Assembly: GCA_036262515.1 (NCBI GenBank)
Contig: DATAIT010000114.1
Location: 1-36,476, forward strand
Reading direction: 5' to 3'
From: Acidimicrobiales bacterium
Lineage (GTDB): Bacteria > Actinomycetota > Acidimicrobiia > Acidimicrobiales > GCA-2861595
Length of the DNA: 36,476 nt
Below the pieces are notes generated by a model. The model saw nothing but the letters and a program-made list of their open reading frames with translations. It was not told the origin of the DNA and made no database searches. Positions 7,132-15,430 of the stretch are shown in pieces. The position numbers and the translations under genes were made by a program. Numbering within the stretch: position 1 is the first letter of the stretch; each line of letters opens with the position of its first letter.

Positions 7132-8049
7132 ATGGCCGGCAAGGAGATCACGCAGCGTTCGATCCAGCGGTACGGGTGGGTCCCCGACCTTCCCGACGCC
7201 CGCGACCACCTGTTCTCGGCGCCCCAGGCCGTGCTCGACGACCTCCCGAGGAGCGTCGACCTCCGCCCTGGCTGCCCGCCGGTGTACGACCAGGGCCAGC
7301 TGGGCAGCTGCACCGCCAACGCCATCGGTGCCGCCTACCAGTACCTGCAGAAGAAGCAGAAGCAGAAGGACTTCATGCCGTCCCGCCTGTTCGTCTATTA
7401 CAACGAACGGGTCATGGAAGGGACGGTCGACACCGACAGCGGCGCCATGATCCGCGACGGCATCAAGAGCGTGGCCCAGGCAGGGGTGTGCCCCGAGGAG
7501 TTGTGGCCCTACGACATCACGCAGTTCCGCACCAAGCCACCGCGCAGCTGCTACACCGCCGCCCTCGAGAACCAGGCCATCGTGTACCGGCGGGTGATCA
7601 ACAGCAGCCTCCATCAGCTCCAGGGCGCCCTGGCCAGCGGTGTTCCCGTCGTCTTCGGCTTCTCGGTGTACGAGAGCTTCGAGAGCGACGACGTGGCCAA
7701 GACGGGCGTCGTCCCCCTCCCTCCGAGGGGCGAGAAGCTGCTGGGCGGACACGCGGTGCTGGCCGTGGGGTACGACGACGACTCGCAGCGCTTCCTCGTG
7801 CGGAACTCGTGGGGGCCCCAATGGGCCGACGAAGGGTACTGCACGATGCCGTACGGCTACCTCACCGACGCCCAGCTGGCGCAGGACTTCTGGGCCATCT
7901 ACGCGGTGGAGAGCGAGCCGGCGACGAAGCGCAAGCCGGCCAAGAGGGCGGCCAAGACCACCAAGGCGGCCAAGGCGGCGACGGCCAAGGCCAAGCCTGC
8001 GCAGGCCGGGCGGTCGACCAAGGCGGCGAAGGCCCGCAAGGGTTCCTGA
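7132..8049 (+). CDS. Papain-family (C1) cysteine peptidase with Lys/Ala-rich tail
   Basis: This 305-residue protease has the complete papain catalytic set: Gln54 and Cys60 in DQGQLGSCTANA, His207 in GGHAVLAVGYDD, and Asn225 in RNSWGPQWADEGY. The N-terminus (RYGWVPDLPDARDHLF, then VDLRPGCPPVYDQGQLGSC) resembles bacterial C1 peptidases that lack a long propeptide. There is no signal peptide. The last 44 residues, from about 262, are a Lys/Ala/Thr-rich string of AAK and KAA repeats like histone H1 tails, which may bind nucleic acid or other polyanions. The ATG at 7132 follows the chagasin-like gene by 26 bp, suggesting a protease-inhibitor operon. Substrates are unknown. Confidence 0.92.
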   Translation: MAGKEITQRSIQRYGWVPDLPDARDHLFSAPQAVLDDLPRSVDLRPGCPPVYDQGQLGSCTANAIGAAYQYLQKKQKQKDFMPSRLFVYYNERVMEGTVDTDSGAMIRDGIKSVAQAGVCPEELWPYDITQFRTKPPRSCYTAALENQAIVYRRVINSSLHQLQGALASGVPVVFGFSVYESFESDDVAKTGVVPLPPRGEKLLGGHAVLAVGYDDDSQRFLVRNSWGPQWADEGYCTMPYGYLTDAQLAQDFWAIYAVESEPATKRKPAKRAAKTTKAAKAATAKAKPAQAGRSTKAAKARKGS

Positions 8050-8085
8050 GGGGGCCCGGCGCCGGGGCTGGCAGCATGTGGCGCG

Positions 8086-9408
8086 ATGACGGGGGACCTC
8101 GACGACGCGTACCGCCCGCTCTCCGGTCCGGAGCAGTGGGAGGCGGCGGGCTCGTTGCTCCCGGGCGCGCCGTGGGAGGAAGCCGTCGAAGGTCTGCGAG
8201 CACTCGACGGTGAGGCACCCGCGTGGACCGACATGGTCCGTCGTGGCATGGTCGTCGCCGCCGCCTACTGGTCGGGCGCCCTCGCCGGCTTGTACGACGG
8301 CGACGACGTGCTCGCCGGTGCGCTGCTGGCCGGCGTCGCCACACCTGCGTCGTGCGGGCCGGGGGCTACACCCCACGTGCTCGCCAACCATGCCGCGTCC
8401 GAGCTGGCCGCCGGCATCGCCGGCTCCTACGAACCGCTTTCGGAGGCGCGGCTACGACGGCTCCACGCCGTCGCCTGCGCTCCCCAGCTCACCCACCCGG
8501 TCCCCACCGACGGCGGCGGGCACGACCACGTGCTGGGGCACGGGGACTACAAGCACCACCCGAACGACCCGCACCCGGCGTCCGGATGCCGTCAGGTGCT
8601 CGCACCCGTCGGGCTGGTGGGCGCCGAGATGGCGCGGCTCGCCTCGGCCCTGGCCGGCGGCGCGTTCGCCGCACTCCGGCCCACCGCCCGAGCCGCCTAT
8701 GCGCTGCACGGACTGACCCACGTCGGCCCGTTCGCCGCAGGGAACGGGCGGGTGGGGCGGGCGGTCGCGTCGGGGACGCTCCTCGCCGCCGCCTCCGTCC
8801 CCTTCGCCGTGCCGGCGGCGGCTGCCGATCGCTACCGCAGGGCGCTGGCTGCAGCCGGCCACGGCGAGGCGGCCGCGCTGGTGGCGTTCGTCGAGCAGCA
8901 GTGCGCCCACCTCGTCGCGCTGGTGTCCCGGGCTCGCACCACGGCCGGATCGCCGGCCGCCGCCGCCGCTCTGCGCCGCTGGAAAACGCAGGTGCGCACG
9001 GCCCACCGCGTACGGGTCCTGCTGCCGGCCGCGGTCGAGGGAGCGCTGCTTCGCCACCGCCGGCGCACCGACCTGGGCTGGATGGACGACCTGGTCGCGG
9101 CGCGGGTCGTGGCCGGGCCTCCGGGCGAAGACGAGGCCCGGTTCGAGGCGGGCCCGGTCGCCATCCGCGTGCCGGCGGGTGGGGAATCGGTCGTGGAGGA
9201 GGCCGTCGTGGTCGTGGCCCACCCCGTCGCCGGTGAGGACCACGCCGTCGCCGTTCAGGTCACGGAAGCCGAGCTCGGCATCCACGTCCACGAGGAGGAC
9301 GTGGCACCCCTCGTCACCGCAGCTTTCACCCACCGCCTCGACGCGCTGCTCGATCGTGCCGTAACCGCGCTGGCCGTCCGCGTGGCCGCCGAGGACGACG
9401 CAGGATGA
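8086..9408 (+). CDS. Fic-fold protein with degenerate catalytic motif
   Basis: This 440-residue protein has a Fic-like core around residues 130-270. LSEARLRRLHAV leads to a flap-like region, and the active-site loop reads HVGPFAAGNGRVGR (212-225). Standard Fic AMP-transferases have HPFxxGNGRxxR. Here the Pro-Phe, Gly-Asn-Gly-Arg and final Arg are kept, but the catalytic His position is Gly214, with a His two residues earlier at 212. About 130 C-terminal residues form a separate acidic and aliphatic region with no recognised family. The ATG at 8086 has no clear ribosome site. The gene is 36 bp after the protease and 7 bp before the hemolysin III gene. It may be inactive, or may use another nucleotidyl chemistry; the family call is good, the activity unknown. 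Confidence 0.75.
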   Translation: MTGDLDDAYRPLSGPEQWEAAGSLLPGAPWEEAVEGLRALDGEAPAWTDMVRRGMVVAAAYWSGALAGLYDGDDVLAGALLAGVATPASCGPGATPHVLANHAASELAAGIAGSYEPLSEARLRRLHAVACAPQLTHPVPTDGGGHDHVLGHGDYKHHPNDPHPASGCRQVLAPVGLVGAEMARLASALAGGAFAALRPTARAAYALHGLTHVGPFAAGNGRVGRAVASGTLLAAASVPFAVPAAAADRYRRALAAAGHGEAAALVAFVEQQCAHLVALVSRARTTAGSPAAAAALRRWKTQVRTAHRVRVLLPAAVEGALLRHRRRTDLGWMDDLVAARVVAGPPGEDEARFEAGPVAIRVPAGGESVVEEAVVVVAHPVAGEDHAVAVQVTEAELGIHVHEEDVAPLVTAAFTHRLDALLDRAVTALAVRVAAEDDAG

Positions 9409-9415
9409 CGGTCGG

Positions 9416-10090
9416 ATGAGCGTCGAGGCACACGACCAGTCGCCCGCCGAGGCGGCACTCACGGCGGTCGCCCCCCTGCTGCGCGGGTGGCTCCACCTGG
9501 TGTGCTTCGTCCTGTCCGTGCCCGCCGGTGCGGCGCTGGTGGCCGGCGCCGGCAGCTCGAGGGCGCGGGTGGCGGGCGCCGTGTATGCGGCCGGCCTGTC
9601 CGCATTGTTCGGCGTGAGCGCCGCGTACCACCGCCGACGATGGTCCCCGGCCGCCCGCCGCCGCATGCGCCGGCTCGACCACGCCACGATCTTCGTGATG
9701 ATCGCCGGCTCGTACACGCCGCTGTGCGTCGTGGCGCTGGGCGGAGGGCTCGGCACCGCGATCCTCGTCGTCGTGTGGGTGGGCGCAGCCCTCGGCGCCG
9801 CCTTTGCCCTCTTCGACGTGGCCAGGAAGGTGAGCCTCGCCTCCTACATCGTGCTGGGGTGGGTCATGGCGGTGGCGTTGCCGCAGCTGGCCCACCGTGT
9901 CGGCGGCGGGGCGTTCGCCCTCATCGTGGCCGGGGGGCTGCTGTACACGGTCGGCGGCCTGGTGCTGGCCCGCCGCCGCCCGGACCCCGTTCCCGCCGTG
10001 TTCGGCTACCACGAGGTGTGGCACGTCATGGTCGCGACCGCTGCCACATGCCACTACCTGGCCATCGCCTCCGTCGTGCGGTCGGGCTGA
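9416..10090 (+). CDS. Hemolysin III / PAQR-family membrane protein
   Basis: This 224-residue protein has about seven transmembrane helices and the conserved metal-site motifs of the HlyIII/PAQR superfamily: SAAYHR near residue 65, RLDHATIFVMIAGSYTP near 85-101, and the C-terminal FGYHEVWHVMVA. The Ser, Asp and three His residues form the zinc site in homologues, which act as membrane hydrolase-like proteins or affect membrane homeostasis. The historical name hemolysin does not imply a toxin here. It starts 7 bp after the Fic-like gene and may be co-transcribed with it. Family assignment is firm; physiological role is not. Confidence 0.92.
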   Translation: MSVEAHDQSPAEAALTAVAPLLRGWLHLVCFVLSVPAGAALVAGAGSSRARVAGAVYAAGLSALFGVSAAYHRRRWSPAARRRMRRLDHATIFVMIAGSYTPLCVVALGGGLGTAILVVVWVGAALGAAFALFDVARKVSLASYIVLGWVMAVALPQLAHRVGGGAFALIVAGGLLYTVGGLVLARRRPDPVPAVFGYHEVWHVMVATAATCHYLAIASVVRSG

Positions 10091-10159
10091 GCGGTCGGGC
10101 GGCCGCCGACCTCGGGCGGCCGCGCCGGTTCGGCCGTGCGCGCGCGACCGGCGGCCGGC

Positions 10160-10378
10160 TCAGGCCGGAGGAGGTTCGGCCGGCGGCGTGCCGGCGTCGT
10201 CGTCCTTGGACTTGTCGAGCTTGGCGGCCAGGCCGTCGAGCTTCTCCAGCTTGTCGTGGTGCTTGCCCTTGGTCTTCTTGTCCACGAAGTCGGTGGCCTT
10301 GCCGACTCCCGCGGCGATCTTGTCGCCGTTCTTGTCCACGACGGCCTTGGCCTTCTGTGCGAGCTTGCCGATGTTCAC
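10160..10378 (-). CDS. Small MT0933/Rv0909-like helical protein (putative antitoxin family)
   Basis: This 72-residue, highly charged protein reads GKLAQKAKAVVDKNGDKIAAG, then a VGKATDFVDKKTKGKHHDKLEKL stretch, then a Lys/Asp and Pro-rich tail. The pattern of KAK, the KNGDKI core and the DKKTKGKHHDK segment matches the MT0933 antitoxin family common in actinobacteria. The GTG at 10378 is preceded by AAGGAG at proper spacing, which fixes the start; an upstream in-frame extension has no such site. No toxin gene is adjacent: neighbours are hemolysin III and an ABC ATPase. Either the family name does not describe its role here, or the partner lies elsewhere. Confidence 0.72.
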   Translation of the reverse strand: MNIGKLAQKAKAVVDKNGDKIAAGVGKATDFVDKKTKGKHHDKLEKLDGLAAKLDKSKDDDAGTPPAEPPPA

Positions 10379-10479
10379 GAGTCGCTCCTTGCCGGTCTGA
10401 TGCAACAGTCGCACAACTTCGTCGCTACCGCGACGCACGAGCCGGAGGCCGGCCGGTCCGACCTGCCAGACTGGCCTCT

Positions 10480-11400
10480 GTGAGCCGCGAACCGCTGCTT
10501 CGCATCGCCGCGCTCACCAAGCGCTACGGCCAGGTGACCGCTCTCGACGGCCTCACCGCCGAGGTGCCACCCGGGCGCATCGGGGTGGTCGGGGCGAACG
10601 GCGCCGGGAAGACCACGCTGTTCCGCATCATGCTGGGACTGGCCAGGCCCACGGAGGGCACGGTGGAGGTGGCGGGCATCGCGGTGGCGACCGATCCCCT
10701 CGGCGTGCGGTCGATGCTCGGCTACATGCCTGAGCACGAGTGCCTTCCGCTCGACCAGACGGCGTCCGACGTGGTGGCGACCTTCGGGGAGCTGAGCGGC
10801 CTGCCGGCACGGGCGGCCCGCCAGCGGGCCTCGGAGGTGCTCGACCTGGTGGGGCTCGACGAGGCGCGCTTCCGCCCGATCGGGGGCTTCTCCACCGGGA
10901 TGCGCCAGCGGGCCAAGCTGGCCCAGGCGCTGGTGGGGGGGCCCGACGTGGTGCTCCTCGACGAGCCCACCGCGGGTCTCGACCCGGCCGGGCGCGAGGA
11001 GATGCTGGCCCTGGTGGCCCGCCTTGGAGCCTTCGGCATCTCGGTGCTCATGTCGACGCACCTGCTCGACGACGTCCAGCAGGTCTGCGACCACGTCCTG
11101 ATGCTCGACGCCGGCCGCCTCGTCGTGAGCGGCCCCACCGCTTCGCTGCTGGAGCGCACCGGCACGGTCACCGTCGACGTCGGCCACGGCGCCGCCCCGG
11201 AGCGGCTGGTCGACGAGCTGGCCCGGCGGGGGATCGCCGCCGGCGTGGTGGACGGCCGGGTGGAGGCGGTCGTCGAAGGTGGCGACCAGCTGGACGTGGT
11301 GCGCGACGTGATCGCCGAGCTCGGGCTGCCCCTGTACCGGTTGGGCTCCCGGCTCACCTCGCTCGACGAGGTCTTCCTGCAGCGGGCTGGTCGTCCGTGA
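10480..11400 (+). CDS. ABC transporter ATP-binding protein (first of four-gene cluster)
   Basis: This 306-residue ATPase has Walker A GANGAGKTT near residue 37, a signature-like FSTGMRQRAKLAQAL, Walker B VVLLDEPTAGLDP and the switch His in STHLLDD. About 80 residues after the nucleotide-binding domain form a C-terminal domain with beta-alpha character, as in ABC-2 type exporters and the NatA/CcmA-like group. The GTG at 10480 is the first plausible start; the longer open frame upstream crosses the antisense gene and is rejected. Its TGA overlaps the permease GTG (GTGA). The substrate is unknown. With the next three genes it forms a paired ATPase-permease-ATPase-permease operon. Confidence 0.92.
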   Translation: MSREPLLRIAALTKRYGQVTALDGLTAEVPPGRIGVVGANGAGKTTLFRIMLGLARPTEGTVEVAGIAVATDPLGVRSMLGYMPEHECLPLDQTASDVVATFGELSGLPARAARQRASEVLDLVGLDEARFRPIGGFSTGMRQRAKLAQALVGGPDVVLLDEPTAGLDPAGREEMLALVARLGAFGISVLMSTHLLDDVQQVCDHVLMLDAGRLVVSGPTASLLERTGTVTVDVGHGAAPERLVDELARRGIAAGVVDGRVEAVVEGGDQLDVVRDVIAELGLPLYRLGSRLTSLDEVFLQRAGRP

Positions 11401-12299
11401 CCGCCGCCACGGCCGGTGCCGGTGCGGTCTACGACCGCGGGTACCGCCCGTACGAGGGACAGCGAGGCGGGCGGCGGGCCGCCACCTTCGCCCTCTACAA
11501 GGCGTCGATCCGCCGCGCCCTCGGTCTGCGCCGATCGTGGCGGCAGAAGGTGGCGCCGTTCGTGCTGCTGGGGATCGTCACCATCCCGGCCGTCGTCAAC
11601 GTGGGCATCGGCTACGTCACCCGCGACCGGGTCGGTGCGCCGGTGGAGATCATCACGTACCGGGACTACGTGGGCGTCTCCTCCTCGCTGCTGCTGTTCG
11701 TGGCGCTGACCGCGCCCGACATCATCTGCCCGGATCGCCGCCAGCGCGTGCTCCCGTTGCTGTTCGCCCGTCCCCTGACGGGCGTCGACTACGTGATCGC
11801 CAAGGTCGGCGCCATCTTCTCGATCCTCTTCGCCTTCTCCTTCCTGCCGCAGGTGGTGCTCTTCGTCGGCCAGACGCTGGTGAGCGACGGCGCCATCGAC
11901 TACGTGCGGGACAACCTGGAGGTTCTCTGGAAGGTGCCCGTGGCCGTCGCGCTGCTTGCCGCGTTCTACGCCGTCGTCGGTGTCGCCATCGCGTCGCTGG
12001 CCAGCCGGCGGATCGTCGCCGGCGCCAGCTTCATCGGGCTGTTCCTGGTGTCGTCCATCACCTCGGGGATCCTCGTGGGCGACTTCGAGTCGTCGAGACA
12101 CGGTTCGGCCGCCGCCGTCATCAACGTCCTCGGTCTTCCGCTGTACCTGCGCGACCTGGTCTTCCTCGGCCACATCGATCCCGAGTCGCCCCTGGTCGGC
12201 GTGTCCAGCGGCGGGCTCCTTGCCGTGGTGGTCTACGCCGCGGTGGCCGCGGTGGCCGCGGGCGTGCTCCTCTACCGCTACCGGTGGACCGAGCGATGA
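11397..12299 (+). CDS. ABC-2 type permease (cluster gene 2)
   Basis: This 300-residue membrane protein begins with a soluble YDRGYRPYEGQRGGRRA segment, a recurrent N-terminus of actinobacterial ABC permeases that pair with CcmA-like ATPases. About six hydrophobic helices follow, with a cytoplasmic APDIICPDRRQRVLPLLFARP loop near residue 105 that probably couples to the ATPase. It overlaps both neighbours by 4 bp (GTGA upstream, ATGA downstream), so equimolar translation with the ATPases is likely. The substrate cannot be read from the sequence. Confidence 0.88.
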   Translation: MTAATAGAGAVYDRGYRPYEGQRGGRRAATFALYKASIRRALGLRRSWRQKVAPFVLLGIVTIPAVVNVGIGYVTRDRVGAPVEIITYRDYVGVSSSLLLFVALTAPDIICPDRRQRVLPLLFARPLTGVDYVIAKVGAIFSILFAFSFLPQVVLFVGQTLVSDGAIDYVRDNLEVLWKVPVAVALLAAFYAVVGVAIASLASRRIVAGASFIGLFLVSSITSGILVGDFESSRHGSAAAVINVLGLPLYLRDLVFLGHIDPESPLVGVSSGGLLAVVVYAAVAAVAAGVLLYRYRWTER

Positions 12300-13231
12300 C
12301 CGGTCCTGACGACCCCGCCTTCGCGCCCGACGCCACCGTGGAGGTCGCCGACGCGTCGGTGTGGTTCGGCCAGAACGTGGCGCTCTCCGAGCTGAGCTGC
12401 TCGTTCGGCGCCGGCGTCACCGGGCTGCTCGGCCCGAACGGGGCAGGCAAGACCACGCTCATGCGGGCCGTCACCGGGCTCGTTCCCGTCAACCAGGGCA
12501 CCGTTCGCGTGGACGGACGCGATCCCCGCCACGACCGCTCGGTGCACGCCCGCCTGGCACTGGTGCCCGAGGACGAGGCGGTGCCGGCGGGGCTGACCGC
12601 CCGCCAGTTCGTGGCCTACGTCGCCGGCCTGCACGGCGTCGGCGGCGACGCCCCCGACCGGGCTCTCGAGCAGGTCGGCATGCTCGACGTGGCCGGTCGG
12701 CGGGTCGACGGGTTCAGCAAGGGGATGCGCCAGCGCACCAAGGTCGCCGCCGCTCTGGTGTCGGACCCCGGCGTCCTCGTCCTCGACGAGCCCCTCAACG
12801 GCGCGGACCCGGTCCAGCGCGCCTCGCTCATCGAGCTGTTCCGGCGGCTCGGGGCCGAGGGCCGCACGGTGATCGTCAGCTCCCACATCCTGCACGAGGT
12901 CGAGCGGCTGGCCGACCGCATCATCGTGATCATCCACGGGCGCCTGGCCGCCGCCGGCGGCCAGCGGGCCATCCGTGACGCCATGAACGACCGGCCCCGC
13001 CACGTGCTCGTGCGGGCCGGGGACAACCGGCGGCTGGCCGCCGCCCTGGTGGGTCTGGCCTCGGTCAGCGGGGTGCGCATCGACGACGGCGGCCTGGTCG
13101 TGTCGACCAGCCGGGCCGCCGAGCTGGCGCTGGCCCTTCCCACGGTGGCGCGCGACCTGGCCGTGCGTCTCGACGAGGTCCGGCCGCTCGACGACTCCCT
13201 CGAGAGCCTGTTCCGCGAGCTCGTCCGGTGA
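12296..13231 (+). CDS. ABC transporter ATP-binding protein (cluster gene 3)
   Basis: This 311-residue ATPase carries Walker A GPNGAGKTT, signature FSKGMRQRTKVAAAL, Walker B LVLDEPLNGADP and the switch region SSHILHEVERLADR. The D-loop reads NGADP rather than the usual SGLDP or AGLDP, a small departure. A C-terminal extension of about 80 residues resembles that of the first ATPase, so the two ATPases may be paralogues. ATG at 12296 overlaps the permease stop. Its own stop overlaps the GTG of the second permease. It probably works as a partner of one or both permeases in the same complex. Confidence 0.92.
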   Translation: MTGPDDPAFAPDATVEVADASVWFGQNVALSELSCSFGAGVTGLLGPNGAGKTTLMRAVTGLVPVNQGTVRVDGRDPRHDRSVHARLALVPEDEAVPAGLTARQFVAYVAGLHGVGGDAPDRALEQVGMLDVAGRRVDGFSKGMRQRTKVAAALVSDPGVLVLDEPLNGADPVQRASLIELFRRLGAEGRTVIVSSHILHEVERLADRIIVIIHGRLAAAGGQRAIRDAMNDRPRHVLVRAGDNRRLAAALVGLASVSGVRIDDGGLVVSTSRAAELALALPTVARDLAVRLDEVRPLDDSLESLFRELVR

Positions 13232-14016
13232 CCGGCACGGTGAAGGCGACCCGGCCGCGACCGGCCGCGCCGGCCGGCTGGACCGGGACCCGGCTCGTGG
13301 GCGTCGTGGTCTACACGCTGCGTTCGTGCATCGGCCGGAAGCGCTGGCTCGGCCTGCTCCTGCCGTGCGCGGGCGCCCTGTTGTTCGGGTTGCTCAGCCT
13401 TGCCATCGACGAGCCGGCCAGCGAGGCGTTCGCCCGCGTGGCGGCCGACGGCATCTTCGCCCTCGTCGTGCCCATCGCCTCGCTGGTGATCGGCGACGCG
13501 GTGCTCGGTGCCGAGATCCGGTCGGGCGTCTTCCACTTCACGTGGCTCACGCCCACACCGCTCGGGCTGATCGTCGTGGGGAGGTGGATGGGCGGGGCCA
13601 TCGCGGGCGTCGCCACCGTGGTCCCGGCCTGCGTGCTCGCCGCCGTGGTGGCTGGCCACCCAGGTGCGGCGGGCGCGGCCGCCGTCGGGGCGGCGGGGGG
13701 CGCGTTGGCCTACGTGGCCGTGTTCGTCGCCATCGGGTGCGTGGCGCGCCGCGCCGCGGTGTGGTCGCTGGCGTTCGTGTTCCTCGTCGAGCGGCTGCTC
13801 GGGACGGCGCTCACCGGCATTGCCCAATGGTCACCGATGTGGGAGGCCCGGGCCGTCTTCGTCGACTTCGCGCCGGGCGTGCCGGACAGCCTGGCGCGCG
13901 AGGGCATCCCGGCCGGGACGGGCGCGCTCGTGCGGCTGGGCGTCCTGTGCGTGATCGGCCTCTTGATCGCCCGCCGTCGCCTCGCCCACCTCCGCCTCTC
14001 GGGCGCCTCGGACTGA
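13228..14016 (+). CDS. ABC-2 type permease (cluster gene 4)
   Basis: This 262-residue membrane protein starts at the GTG overlapping the ATPase stop. After a basic N-terminus (KATRPRPAAPAG) come about six hydrophobic segments. A GAEIRSGVFHFTWLTPTPL loop near residue 90 fits the ABC-2 pattern where an EhxxGT-like motif faces the ATPase. It ends the four-gene operon and converges on the flavodoxin-like gene, with 14 bp between stops. The arrangement of two ATPases and two dissimilar permeases suggests a heterodimeric exporter, but the substrate is unknown. Confidence 0.85.
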   Translation: MTGTVKATRPRPAAPAGWTGTRLVGVVVYTLRSCIGRKRWLGLLLPCAGALLFGLLSLAIDEPASEAFARVAADGIFALVVPIASLVIGDAVLGAEIRSGVFHFTWLTPTPLGLIVVGRWMGGAIAGVATVVPACVLAAVVAGHPGAAGAAAVGAAGGALAYVAVFVAIGCVARRAAVWSLAFVFLVERLLGTALTGIAQWSPMWEARAVFVDFAPGVPDSLAREGIPAGTGALVRLGVLCVIGLLIARRRLAHLRLSGASD

Positions 14017-14030
14017 CCCGGCGGCGCCCG

Positions 14031-14777
14031 CTACCGGTGCTCGGGGTTGGCGAAGTCGAAGCGGCACCCGGCGTCCCACTCCGAGCGCTGATTGCCGTGG
14101 GCGGGGATGCCACCGGCGTCCTTGAGCATCCGGGCCAGGTGGAGCAGGTTCCACGTCATGAACGTGGTGTTGCGGTTCGTGAAGTCGTTCTCCGGCCCGC
14201 CCGATCCCGGGTCGAGGTACGACGGCCCCGGACCGGCCTCGCCGATCCACCCGGCGTCGGCCTGCGGCGGGATGACGTAGCCCAGGTGCTGGAGGCTGTA
14301 GAGGATGTTCATGGCGCAGTGCTTCACGCCGTCCTCGTTGCCGGTGATGAGGCAGCCGCCCACCCGCCCGTAGTACGCGTACTGGCCGGCCTCGTTGAGC
14401 AGGTGCGAGTTGCCGTACAGCCGCTCGACGACCTTGGTGCACACCGAAGACTTCTCACCCAACCAGATCGAGGAGCAGAGGACCAGGATGTCGGCCGCCT
14501 TCACCTGCTCGAAGATGGCGGGCCAGTCGTCGACGGCGAAGCCGTGCTCGGTCATGTCCGGGTAGACCCCGATCGGGATGTCGTGGTCGGCGGCTCGCAC
14601 CAGGTCGACGGCCACGCCGTTGCGCCGCATGATCTCGATCGACCGGGCCGCCAGTCCCTCGGTGTGGGAGACCTCCGGCGACCGCTTGAGCGTGCAGCTG
14701 ATGTACAGCGCGCGCAGGTCGGAGAAGTCGAACGGTGACTCCGCGCACAGCGCTTCCTGCTTCTCGGTGAGGGCCAT
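14031..14777 (-). CDS. NAD(P)H-dependent FMN reductase / flavodoxin-fold protein
   Basis: This 248-residue flavoprotein-type fold opens with a short leader, then the first strand LRALYISCTLKRSPEVSHTEGL, where the SCTLKRSP loop is placed to bind the FMN phosphate. Further blocks are the helix AARSIEIMRRNGVAVDLVRA, the ADILVLCSSIWLGEKSS strand-loop and GRVGGCLITGNEDGVKHCAM. This order fits the NADPH-dependent FMN reductase / multimeric flavodoxin (WrbA-like) superfamily. A GGAAGG ribosome site precedes the ATG at 14777. It converges on the ABC cluster and has no obvious partner. Reductase activity is inferred from fold only. Confidence 0.85.
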   Translation of the reverse strand: MALTEKQEALCAESPFDFSDLRALYISCTLKRSPEVSHTEGLAARSIEIMRRNGVAVDLVRAADHDIPIGVYPDMTEHGFAVDDWPAIFEQVKAADILVLCSSIWLGEKSSVCTKVVERLYGNSHLLNEAGQYAYYGRVGGCLITGNEDGVKHCAMNILYSLQHLGYVIPPQADAGWIGEAGPGPSYLDPGSGGPENDFTNRNTTFMTWNLLHLARMLKDAGGIPAHGNQRSEWDAGCRFDFANPEHR

Positions 14778-15005
14778 CGCTTCCTTCCCGGGTCGACGTC
14801 GTCGGGTCTTCGGTCTTCGCGTCCGCCGGTGCGTTACAACCTGGCACGTCATCCGGCCGGCCGTCGACTGCGCGCCGTGCGTGGTGGTCCGGGCCATGGA
14901 CGGCCTAGTCCGTTCGGAATGTGCCTTGGCGAGGCCCGATGTGGTGCCTACGTTTCGAGTGCTGGGTCTCGGATTGCCCGGGGGCGCGGCACGAAGGAGG
15001 CTTCG

Positions 15006-15284
15006 GTGGAGGGTCGGTCTCGGCAGGTCTCGTGGGTCTCGCAGGCGCGCTGGGCGCTTCCTGTGGCGGCGGTGGCCGGTGCGCTGGTCTTCTCCCTCGT
15101 GAGCGGGTCGCACGGCCACGAGCTGCTCACGGCCACTGCACGCGCCACTGCGGTGGCGCTCCTCCTGTTCGTCTGCCGGGCATCGGTGGAGATGGGCAAC
15201 CGGTGGCGCGTCTTCTCCCGCCACGACTCCATCCGGGCCGACATCGCGGCGGCGGGCGGCTTGGGCAAGCGGCTGTCCGTCTGA
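15006..15284 (+). CDS. Small two-helix membrane protein of unknown function
   Basis: This 92-residue protein begins at a GTG preceded five bases upstream by a near-perfect AAGGAGG, which fixes the start. Two hydrophobic segments (WALPVAAVAGALVFSLVSG, and ATAVALLLFVCRA) are separated by a short His-containing hairpin. The C-terminus is basic and cytoplasmic in prediction (GNRWRVFSRHDSIRADIAAAG). No family is recognised. The 228-bp region upstream, down to the flavodoxin-like start at 14777, should hold divergent promoters, but no convincing promoter was identified there. Confidence 0.7.
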   Translation: MEGRSRQVSWVSQARWALPVAAVAGALVFSLVSGSHGHELLTATARATAVALLLFVCRASVEMGNRWRVFSRHDSIRADIAAAGGLGKRLSV

Positions 15285-15430
15285 GCGGCGCGCCCTGCGG
15301 GCCGGGAGGCCGCAGTTTTGCTCGACGATTCCGCGCCCGCGCCGTAAAAATCGCGTCTATTCGGCCACTTTGGCCTGGGCCGGCGCCGCTGACCTGGATA
15401 GGGTGACAACGTCCCGCCCCCCGGGAGCTA

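Noticed and set aside
5977..8391. 804-residue open frame on the minus strand
   Set aside because: It is antisense to the protease and inhibitor genes, which have full catalytic motifs and ribosome sites on the + strand.
10091..10159. GC-rich inverted repeats between hemolysin III and the MT0933-like gene
   Set aside because: Several GGCGGCCGC-type palindromes exist, but they are expected at this GC content and none forms a clear terminator stem.
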